Positions 1-5,165 of a DNA stretch of 5,772 nt are shown piece after piece (the stretch's first letter is position 1; every line of letters begins with the position of its first letter). The translations under genes and the position numbers were made by a program. The stretch covers positions 1-5,772 of the forward strand of contig CAZZIQ010000067.1 of NCBI GenBank assembly GCA_964654355.1, in the 5' to 3' direction. The DNA comes from CAZZIQ01 sp964654355. GTDB lineage: Bacteria; Pseudomonadota; Gammaproteobacteria; GCF-002020875. The notes beneath the pieces were generated by a model. The model was not told where the DNA came from, ran no database searches, and saw only the letters and a program-made list of their open reading frames with translations.

Positions 1-165
1 TGGGACACCGCTGCGGCACAGGCCATCGTTGAAGCCGCCGGCGGCTTCGTTACCGACACGCAGATGCAGCCTTTGCGTTACAACACCAAAGACTCACTAC
101 TCAATCCGGAATTTTTTGTATTCGGGGCGACGTGGCGGGACTGGGCCGCCTACCTCAACACCTGA
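1..165 (+). CDS. cysQ: 3'(2'),5'-bisphosphate nucleotidase CysQ, C-terminal part (5' end outside window)
   Basis: The open frame enters from the left edge and encodes the last 54 residues, ending in TGA. It begins WDTAAAQAIVEAAGG, the second signature of the inositol-monophosphatase/FIG superfamily, in which the WD aspartate helps bind the catalytic metals. It goes on with YNTKDSLLNPEFFVFG, which closely parallels the C-terminus of E. coli CysQ (a Y-x(4)-SFLNPGF pattern). From the family, CysQ hydrolyses 3'-phosphoadenosine 5'-phosphate (PAP) to AMP and phosphate, and so recycles the by-product of sulfate assimilation; it is usually associated with the inner face of the membrane. The stop codon directly abuts the stop of the convergent gene on the other strand, leaving no intergenic terminator. 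Only the C-terminus is visible, so the start, length and the first metal motif cannot be judged. SuhB-type phosphatases share the WD motif, but the LNP ending favours CysQ. Confidence 0.88.
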   Translation, partial: WDTAAAQAIVEAAGGFVTDTQMQPLRYNTKDSLLNPEFFVFGATWRDWAAYLNT

Positions 166-402
166 TCAGTGATTCAAGCCGGCATCATTGATCAGCTGAT
201 CAATCGGACAATCTTCACCGTAAACATCCATGACTGCTTTGAGCTCGGCGTGCACCACCGCACGCTCATCGATGCTCAAGTGGATCACTTCACTAGGAAT
301 CGCTCCCTCGCGAAACATCGCCAAGACCTCACGAGTGTACTGGCAGCCCTGCTGGGCAATCGCTTCGATGCAGTCTTCGATCTTGCTTGGATCGGTGGAC
401 AT
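166..402 (-). CDS. small conserved-looking hypothetical protein (78 aa) downstream of tRNA-Phe
   Basis: I do not recognise a named family. The frame encodes a soluble, acidic, probably helical protein with no signal peptide or membrane segment. Visible features are three cysteines (C11, C20 and C65 counted from the ATG at 402), an N-terminal KIEDCIEAIAQQGC stretch and a helix-like LSIDERAVVHAELKAVMDVY segment. I have an unverified impression of similar short KIE-x-C-IE-x(4)-GC proteins in other gammaproteobacteria. The start at 402 is preferred because GGATGAG lies 7 nt upstream (410-416). An in-frame ATG at 414 (82 aa) has no Shine-Dalgarno sequence. The gene follows tRNA-Phe by about 31 nt on the same strand with no terminator between them, so it is probably read from the tRNA promoter. 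Its TGA abuts the cysQ TGA. The overlapping plus-strand frames in this region run through the tRNA and look spurious. No function is assigned; the paired cysteines could bind metal or form a disulfide, but that is only a possibility. Confidence 0.7.
   Translation of the reverse strand: MSTDPSKIEDCIEAIAQQGCQYTREVLAMFREGAIPSEVIHLSIDERAVVHAELKAVMDVYGEDCPIDQLINDAGLNH
187..204. repeat. 18-bp perfect palindrome inside the 3' end of the small gene
   Basis: The nine bases ATTGATCAG are followed immediately by their exact reverse complement. On the minus strand the palindrome encodes IDQLIN of the small protein. It lies 21 nt beyond the cysQ stop codon. It could fold into a 7-bp stem with a 4-nt loop in either transcript, but there is no following T-run, so it is not a classical intrinsic terminator. 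It may weakly limit read-through between the convergent genes, or be chance. Confidence 0.6.
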
Positions 403-433
403 TGCGCGACTCATCCACGGGAAGAAGGGAAAA

Positions 434-509
<76 letters not shown>

Positions 510-531
510 ATGTCGTTTAGACGAGGCGCGT

Positions 532-560
532 ATTCTCCCGATGCGCACCCCAAGGGTCAA
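532..560 (-). promoter_or_regulatory. sigma70-type promoter of tRNA-Phe (and probably the small gene)
   Basis: On the minus strand, TTGACC (555-560; 5/6 match to TTGACA) is separated by exactly 17 nt from GAGAAT (532-537; 4/6 match to TATAAT). The -10 is followed by the G+C-rich ACGCGCC, a discriminator type common at stringently controlled stable-RNA promoters. The predicted start is near 525, giving a leader of about 15 nt before the tRNA 5' end at 509. It lies just downstream of the yggX stop codon, so tRNA-Phe can be transcribed independently of the mutY-yggX unit, although read-through from yggX is not excluded. Confidence 0.75.
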
Positions 561-599
561 GCTGGCAGGGACCACGTCATACCAATGAGGCATGGTGGC

Positions 600-872
600 C
601 TATTTCGCCGGCGGCACAAACCCGGTAGGCATGTCCGACCCGCCGCCAAAAAAGAACTTTTCCATCTGTTCTTCCAAAAACTTACGCGCCTTCGGATCGA
701 CCACGGATAAGCGGTTTTCGTTAATCAGCATGGTCTGGTGCTGCAGCCACTGCTGCCAGGCCTCTTTGGAGACTTCGTTGAAAATGCGTTCACCGAGGGC
801 GCCGGGATAGGTTGGACGCTCCAGTCCTTCCGCTTCGCGGCCAAGTTTTGTGCATTGCACCATTCGGGTCAT
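600..872 (-). CDS. yggX: Fe(II) trafficking / oxidative damage protection protein YggX
   Basis: This 90-residue protein is the normal length for YggX and can be aligned by eye with the E. coli protein along its whole length. It has the conserved early cysteine (C7 in MTRMVQC), REAEG, the YPG-x-LG-x-RI-x-NE-x-SKEAW block, the WLQHQTMLINE block and a C-terminal FF-x-GG region. YggX is a small cytoplasmic protein; in E. coli and Salmonella it protects iron-sulfur enzymes from superoxide and influences labile Fe(II), though its exact chemistry is debated. The start is supported by GGAG at 879-882, 6 nt upstream of the ATG. Only 12 nt separate it from the mutY stop, so the two are almost certainly co-transcribed, as in E. 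coli. This makes sense because MutY carries a 4Fe-4S cluster. It is probably the last protein gene of the asmA-mutY-yggX unit. No clear hairpin plus T-run follows it. Confidence 0.96.
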   Translation of the reverse strand: MTRMVQCTKLGREAEGLERPTYPGALGERIFNEVSKEAWQQWLQHQTMLINENRLSVVDPKARKFLEEQMEKFFFGGGSDMPTGFVPPAK

Positions 873-878
873 GGTCGT

Positions 879-882
879 CTCC
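879..882 (-). promoter_or_regulatory. ribosome binding site of yggX
   Basis: GGAG within ACGGAGACGACC, 6 nt before the ATG at 872. It is the clearest Shine-Dalgarno sequence in the window. It sits in the 12-nt gap after the mutY stop, so yggX has its own initiation signal within the shared mRNA. Confidence 0.7.
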
Positions 883-884
883 GT

Positions 885-1955
885 TCAATCGTGTATGTGG
901 AACTGCTGCTCGAGCAGGCGACGAACCGGGGCGGGCAGCCCCAACGCCATGCACTGCGCTGGAGTATACCAAGCACCCCTGATCGCTTCGTGGGTCAATC
1001 GGGGGATTGCATCGGCTGTGGTCATCAGCCGCAAATGGCGCAGCTCGATGTCGAGATGAAAATGGCTGAAGGTATGGCGTATGGGTTCGGGCAAGGACTC
1101 CAATGCATCCATCTCCGCAGCCATACGAGCTGGCGCCCATGCCAAAAGCTCATCCATGCTCGCAAACTGCGGCAGGGTCCAGAGCCCACCCCAAATACCC
1201 GAACCCGGACGTTGCTCCAGCCATACGTCGTTCGCTGCGTTTTGCGCAAACGCCATCAGGCAACTACGTACGGGAAGTGTTTTGCGTGGTTTGGGCGCAG
1301 GAATGTCTTGCTCAAGACCCAGCTGTTTGGCTTGGCAGGAAGTCGCGACGGGACAGACAGAACACTGCGGATTACGCCGCGTGCATAGGGTTGCACCGAG
1401 GTCCATGATGGCTTGAGTGTAGTCTGCGCAATGGATCTTGGGCATATGTGCCTCTGCTACTTGCCAAAGACGCTTGAGGTTGACGCTCGTTCCGGGCCAA
1501 TCACGCAATGCAATTTGCCGCGCAAACACGCGCTTCACATTGCCATCCAAAATGGCACGAGGCTGATCAAACGCCAATGAGGCAATCGCTGCTGCCGTTG
1601 AACGACCAATCCCCGGCAGGGCTTCTAGGGCTTCGACATCTGAAGGGAATTCATCCGCAAACTGTTGATGAATGTGTTGTGCAGCACGATGCAGGTTACG
1701 AGCACGCGCGTAATAGCCGAGCCCCGACCAATGCGCGAGCACATCATCCAAGGGGGCTTGCGCTAACGTGGCCACATCCGGAAAGCGCTGCATGAAGCGC
1801 TGGAAATATGCCAACACGGTTTCAACCCGGGTTTGCTGCAGCATGATTTCGGAAACCCAGACTCGATAGGCTGAACGAGGTTGCTGCCACGGTAAATCAT
1901 GGCGTCCATGCTGCGCATGCCAACACAGCAAGGCTGCTGCAAATTCAGAAGACAT
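885..1955 (-). CDS. mutY: A/G-specific adenine DNA glycosylase MutY
   Basis: The protein has 356 residues, close to E. coli MutY (350). It removes adenine mispaired with 8-oxoguanine, the step of the GO system that prevents G:C to T:A transversions. The N-terminal HhH-GPD domain (about 1-225) has the catalytic Glu36 in SEIMLQQT, the helix-hairpin-helix loop LPGIGRSTAAAI (113-124), and Asp137 in LDGNVKR. The cluster pattern C-x6-C-x2-C-x5-C (C191, C198, C201, C207) binds 4Fe-4S. All of these sit one residue before their E. coli counterparts. The C-terminal NUDIX-like domain (about 230-356), which recognises 8-oxoG, shows IWGGLW (254-259) and the FSHFHLDI block (296-303). No key residue is missing. 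The start follows the asmA-family stop by 15 nt, with no strong Shine-Dalgarno visible, so translation may depend on coupling. yggX follows after 12 nt. A long plus-strand open frame overlapping it is antisense shadow. Confidence 0.97.
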   Translation of the reverse strand: MSSEFAAALLCWHAQHGRHDLPWQQPRSAYRVWVSEIMLQQTRVETVLAYFQRFMQRFPDVATLAQAPLDDVLAHWSGLGYYARARNLHRAAQHIHQQFADEFPSDVEALEALPGIGRSTAAAIASLAFDQPRAILDGNVKRVFARQIALRDWPGTSVNLKRLWQVAEAHMPKIHCADYTQAIMDLGATLCTRRNPQCSVCPVATSCQAKQLGLEQDIPAPKPRKTLPVRSCLMAFAQNAANDVWLEQRPGSGIWGGLWTLPQFASMDELLAWAPARMAAEMDALESLPEPIRHTFSHFHLDIELRHLRLMTTADAIPRLTHEAIRGAWYTPAQCMALGLPAPVRRLLEQQFHIHD

Positions 1956-1970
1956 GAATCGACAGGAACA

Positions 1971-3953
1971 TCAGCGGAACAAGCCGCGCAAGGCATCCTC
2001 AAGACCGCGTTGCAATTGTTCTTCAAGCTTTTCTGCATCGGTTTTTTCGGGGGCTTGCGGCGCAGCTTCTGCAGCAGACGCTGCGGCTGGCTCATCAGCA
2101 GGCGCAGCGTTACTTGGTGCTTGCGGTGCATTGGGTAGATTCGGTGCGACTGGACGTACCGGACGCGGACCTTCATCGACAGGCGCGCCCAAAAAGCCGC
2201 CTTGCCCACCCAGTAAATCAAATAAACCGGCGCCGCCAAAACGCTCTTGAATTTCCCGCTCAAGTTTTTCTTGTAGCTTCTCCTGCACCACGGCTTTCAA
2301 GGCCTGCTCAACATCCACTTCAACCTTCGGTGCATTCCACGCACCCGTAAGCTTGATTGGGAAGGGCTTCCCTTGCAGACGACGCAACTCGCGAGGCAAG
2401 CCTTGTGCTTCATTCAAAGCAACCTCGGCTTGCAGATTCAAGGCCACCGTTTGCTCGAGCAAATTGATCTGACCCTGCCCTGACAACACCAACAAGTCGG
2501 TACTGGCCAACAACCGCTCGACCTGAGCAATACCGTTATGTACATAACTCACCAGCTGCAGATCCACCAAACGAGTTTCGTTTGCGGCATCAGATTGCGG
2601 CATGGGTTGACCTTCAATCGCGGCGGCAGCTTGGCGTACCAGCTGGCTCAGATTAATCCCCTCAAGCACGGCCTCGCTCAGATCGGCGCGCACTTCGCCT
2701 TGTAGGGTTTGTAACAAGGCGTGGGTGTCTTCGCCTTGCGCCTGCACATCCAGCTCGGCATTCATGCGACCACGCAAACCACCTTGCCCAGTCAATGCCG
2801 TAATCAATGCGCCGGCATCCACATTCTGAATTTTTTCTTGCATACGCACCGTCGCCGGCTCAGCACGCGCATCCAAGGCCACCACGCCGTCATAGCTGCC
2901 GCGATAGAAATCGCCACGCAAGGGCTCCAGCGACAACACGCCATCTTTTGCTTTCAGCACAAGTGAAGCGTTTTCAACTTCCAAACCAAAGCCACGCAAC
3001 CAACCAACACGCAATCGCCCATCCACATCCAGCTGTCGCACCAAATCCACTGGCAATTGCGTTGCTACAGCCGCCGCCGCAGTTACCGGGTCCGCTTTCG
3101 TCTGCGCCACAGAAGTTTTTTTAGAAGACTCGAGATAACGATCAAGGTCTAAACGATCCAGCGACAGATTGAAGCGCAAGCCCGGAATCGACGTGCCCAG
3201 GAGCATCGTCAACTCACCTTTCAGCGTGCTGTCATTCAAGTTCGCGTTCAGCGCCTTGAGGGTGAGCGTCTTTGCCGCAAGATCCACCGCGAGATGGGTA
3301 TTCATGGCAAAACGGCCGCGCTGTGCATTCTCGCCTTCCGCCACCTGATAGTCGGCCGAGAGTTGAATCGGCCAGTCCGACTCCGAACGATAGGCGCCGG
3401 CTTCAAGATTCACGTCTCGTAATGCAACAACTTGGCCCGCCTGCGCATCCCGCCAGTGGATCTCGGCGTTTTGCATGCGCACCCCGCCAATCGCAGCCAA
3501 GGCAAGCGCAGATTTCGTAGGGTCGCTTGGCGATGTTTCATCGGCCTGCGCCGTCTTTTTCGCGAATTCCCAATTGCCCTGGCCGGACGCATCACGCTGC
3601 AGATGCAACACGACGCCATCCAACTCAACCGTGTCCGCCTCAATCGCACCGCGCAACAGTGGCAAAACCCGCACCGCAACCCGCGCGCGACGGGCTTGCA
3701 GTAGTGGCGCCTCTACCCCGTCAACGTTAGCCAACTGCAACATGCCGGTTTCAAGACCCAACCACGGCAGAAGCGACAGCGACAATCCTGAGCCCAGCGT
3801 GACATCACGGCCCAATTGCGCCTCAATCTGCGTCTCGATTTGTGGGCGATAGGCATCGGCATCGAAGAAGAAACGCAGCCAAACGGCTGCCCCGATGGCA
3901 ACAACAAGAATCAAGCCCACTAGGCCCAAAACAAGGCGAATCAATATGCGCAT
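1971..3953 (-). CDS. asmA: AsmA family protein (inner-membrane-anchored, periplasmic)
   Basis: This is a 660-residue protein, similar in size to E. coli AsmA (about 617). It has one N-terminal membrane segment (about residues 3-26, starting MRILIRLVLGLVG) followed by FFDADAYRPQIETQIE, the usual AsmA opening. The long periplasmic part is rich in beta-strand-like repeats. A conserved C-terminal block PFPIKLTGAWNAPKVEVDV starts near residue 530, matching the family's 'scaling/PK' end. AsmA-like proteins are repeating-groove bridge-like proteins thought to help move phospholipids or maintain outer-membrane lipid balance; the specific substrate here is unknown. After residue 590 comes a Pro/Ala-rich linker (about 591-635) and a charged helix ending in LRGLFR. 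The ATG at 3953 gives the typical MR-hydrophobic start. A GTG at 3965 would add four residues (MSSP) and cannot be excluded. The gene lies about 50 nt after tRNA-Gly and 15 nt before mutY, so it is the first protein gene of the unit. Confidence 0.9.
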   Translation of the reverse strand: MRILIRLVLGLVGLILVVAIGAAVWLRFFFDADAYRPQIETQIEAQLGRDVTLGSGLSLSLLPWLGLETGMLQLANVDGVEAPLLQARRARVAVRVLPLLRGAIEADTVELDGVVLHLQRDASGQGNWEFAKKTAQADETSPSDPTKSALALAAIGGVRMQNAEIHWRDAQAGQVVALRDVNLEAGAYRSESDWPIQLSADYQVAEGENAQRGRFAMNTHLAVDLAAKTLTLKALNANLNDSTLKGELTMLLGTSIPGLRFNLSLDRLDLDRYLESSKKTSVAQTKADPVTAAAAVATQLPVDLVRQLDVDGRLRVGWLRGFGLEVENASLVLKAKDGVLSLEPLRGDFYRGSYDGVVALDARAEPATVRMQEKIQNVDAGALITALTGQGGLRGRMNAELDVQAQGEDTHALLQTLQGEVRADLSEAVLEGINLSQLVRQAAAAIEGQPMPQSDAANETRLVDLQLVSYVHNGIAQVERLLASTDLLVLSGQGQINLLEQTVALNLQAEVALNEAQGLPRELRRLQGKPFPIKLTGAWNAPKVEVDVEQALKAVVQEKLQEKLEREIQERFGGAGLFDLLGGQGGFLGAPVDEGPRPVRPVAPNLPNAPQAPSNAAPADEPAAASAAEAAPQAPEKTDAEKLEEQLQRGLEDALRGLFR

Positions 3954-4004
3954 GGGGGAACTCACTCATTCCACGCGAAGAATGCGCGGCTTTCGGTCAT
4001 AATC

Positions 4005-4078
4005 TGGAGCGGGTGAAGGGAATCGAACCCTCGTATGCAGCTTGGGAAGCTGCCGTTCTACCATTGAACTACACCCGC
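4005..4078 (-). tRNA. tRNA-Gly, anticodon CCC
   Basis: Read on the minus strand, a 74-nt cloverleaf is present. The acceptor GCGGGTG pairs with CACCCGC, the D stem is GTTC/GAAC, and the anticodon stem GCAGC/GCTGC closes the loop TTCCCAA. The T stem is GAGGG/CCCTT with TTCGATT, followed by discriminator T and an encoded CCA. The anticodon CCC (4044-4046) reads GGG. The sequence is nearly that of E. coli glyU tRNA-Gly(CCC). Position 46 is A, so it is not an m7G46 substrate. A promoter lies 10 nt upstream (4089-4117). The asmA-family gene starts about 40-50 nt downstream with no clear terminator between. Confidence 0.97.
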
Positions 4079-4088
4079 ACGAGCGCTG

Positions 4089-4117
4089 ATTTTGGAGTGC
4101 GCCCGAGCGAGTGTCAA
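4089..4117 (-). promoter_or_regulatory. sigma70-type promoter of tRNA-Gly (probably also asmA-mutY-yggX)
   Basis: On the minus strand a perfect -35 TTGACA (4112-4117) is followed after exactly 17 nt by CAAAAT (4089-4094; 4/6 match to TATAAT, with the key A2 and T6 present), then CAGCGC as a G+C-rich discriminator. The predicted start is near 4082, only a few bases before the tRNA 5' end at 4078. The -35 lies 15 nt upstream of the divergent thiS ATG, so this promoter occupies most of the space in which a thiS promoter would be expected. Confidence 0.75.
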
Positions 4118-4132
4118 AACAAACGAAAACCC

Positions 4133-4333
4133 ATGCAAATTCAACTCAATGGCGAGCCGAAAACGCTCGCAGACGACAGTACACTCGCAGATCTGGTCGA
4201 AGATTTAGCACTCACGGGCAAACGAATCGCGATTGAAGTGAATCACGAGATCATTCCTCGCAGCTTGCATGCCACGCATGCGTTGCAGGAAGGTGATGCG
4301 GTTGAGGTCGTCCACGCCATTGGCGGTGGCTGA
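4133..4333 (+). CDS. thiS: sulfur carrier protein ThiS
   Basis: This 66-residue protein has the ubiquitin-like beta-grasp pattern of ThiS: MQIQLNGEPKTL at the start, TLADLVEDL helix, GKRIAIEVNHEIIPRS in the middle, L-x-EGDAVEVVHAIGGG at the end. The C-terminal Gly-Gly is the defining feature: it is adenylated by a ThiF/MoeB-type enzyme and then carries a thiocarboxylate that donates sulfur to ThiG in thiazole synthesis. The length is normal. The ATG at 4133 is chosen because the same frame upstream runs antisense through tRNA-Gly and cannot be coding. No clear Shine-Dalgarno sequence precedes it (the upstream bases are A/C-rich). thiG follows after 47 nt. The neighbouring activating enzyme is not in this window. 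Confidence 0.95.
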   Translation: MQIQLNGEPKTLADDSTLADLVEDLALTGKRIAIEVNHEIIPRSLHATHALQEGDAVEVVHAIGGG

Positions 4334-4380
4334 AACACGCACACACCATCACGAGACACACAGAAAATTTGGGAACGGTC
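4334..4380 (+). other. A/C-rich spacer between thiS and thiG carrying the thiG ribosome binding site
   Basis: The 47-nt gap is dominated by CA-rich bases (about 4332-4362) with little potential for base pairing, then ends in GGGA (4371-4374) 6 nt before the thiG ATG. It holds no hairpin or T-run. It looks like an open translation-initiation region giving thiG independent ribosome access. An in-frame TTG at 4369 is rejected as the start because the GGGA then falls downstream of it. Confidence 0.5.
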
Positions 4381-5160
4381 ATGGAAGACACGCTGACACT
4401 CGCTGGGAAAACCTACCATTCGCGCCTGCTGGTCGGGTCCGGCAAATATAAGGACCTTGAGGAAACCCGCGCGGCGACAGAAGCCAGCGGCGCAGAGATC
4501 ATCACCGTCGCAATTCGTCGCACCAACATCGGCCAAAACCCGGGTGAGCCCAATTTGCTCGATGTCGTGCCGCCGTCGCAATACACCATTCTCCCGAACA
4601 CGGCGGGCTGCTACACCGCAGACGATGCGGTGCGCACCTGCAAGCTCGCGCGCGAATTGTTGGATGGTCATTCGCTGGTGAAACTGGAAGTGCTGGGTGA
4701 CCAGAAAACACTCTACCCGGATGTGCGCCAGACCCTAATCGCAGCCGAGCAGCTGGTGGCCGATGGCTTTGATGTCATGGTCTATACCAGCGACGATCCG
4801 CTGATTGCAAAATCGCTCGAAGAGATCGGCTGCATCGCAGTCATGCCGCTGGCCGCGCCGATTGGCTCAGGCTTGGGCATTCAGAATCGCTACAACATTC
4901 TGGAGATTGTTGAGAACGCCAAGGTACCGATTCTGGTTGATGCCGGCGTGGGCACCGCGTCCGACGCTGCGATTGCGATGGAGCTCGGCTGCGATGGTGT
5001 CCTGATGAATACCGCGATCGCCGAAGCTCGCGATCCTGTGTTGATGGCTTCGGCGATGAAGAAAGCCATTCAAGCCGGTCGCGAAGCGTTTCTAGCTGGG
5101 CGCATGCCGCGCAAGCGTTATGCCAGCGCATCCTCACCCATTGACGGCACGTTCTTCTAA
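4381..5160 (+). CDS. thiG: thiazole synthase ThiG
   Basis: This 259-residue protein is of typical ThiG length. It is a cytoplasmic (beta-alpha)8-barrel enzyme that condenses 1-deoxy-D-xylulose 5-phosphate, dehydroglycine and the ThiS thiocarboxylate into the thiamine thiazole phosphate. Visible family features are LAGKTYHSRLLVGSGKY near the N-terminus, TVAIRR, LPNTAGCYTADDAV (71-84), and VKLEVLGD in which Lys101 is the expected Schiff-base residue. The phosphate-binding end of the barrel shows PLAAPIGSGLGIQN and PILVDAGVGTASDAA followed by GCDGVLMNTAIA. All expected blocks are intact. The ATG at 4381 has GGGA 6 nt upstream. trmB begins 5 nt after the stop, so thiS-thiG-trmB reads as one operon. 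No TPP riboswitch can be seen ahead of it. Confidence 0.97.
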   Translation: MEDTLTLAGKTYHSRLLVGSGKYKDLEETRAATEASGAEIITVAIRRTNIGQNPGEPNLLDVVPPSQYTILPNTAGCYTADDAVRTCKLARELLDGHSLVKLEVLGDQKTLYPDVRQTLIAAEQLVADGFDVMVYTSDDPLIAKSLEEIGCIAVMPLAAPIGSGLGIQNRYNILEIVENAKVPILVDAGVGTASDAAIAMELGCDGVLMNTAIAEARDPVLMASAMKKAIQAGREAFLAGRMPRKRYASASSPIDGTFF

Positions 5161-5165
5161 GCCCA

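Noticed and set aside
187..204. Palindrome considered as an FNR/CRP-type operator
   Set aside because: The TTGAT and ATCAA half sites are 6 nt apart rather than the 4 nt of an FNR box, and the site is inside coding sequence at a gene end rather than near a promoter.
510..599. Possible intrinsic terminator after yggX
   Set aside because: I found no stable G+C-rich hairpin followed by a T-run on the minus strand; the gap is instead occupied by the tRNA-Phe promoter.
738..1388. 216-codon plus-strand open frame opposite mutY and part of yggX
   Set aside because: It lies antisense to two confidently identified genes, its protein shows no recognisable domain, and it has the character of a shadow frame.
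3966..4004. Small CGCG-loop-CGCG hairpin between tRNA-Gly and the asmA-family start
   Set aside because: The stem is only 4 bp with a 7-nt loop and no T-run follows, so it is too weak to call a terminator or regulator.
3842..4132. Upstream extension of the thiS frame on the plus strand
   Set aside because: It runs antisense through the start of the asmA-family gene and straight through tRNA-Gly. The ThiS homology begins exactly at the ATG at 4133.
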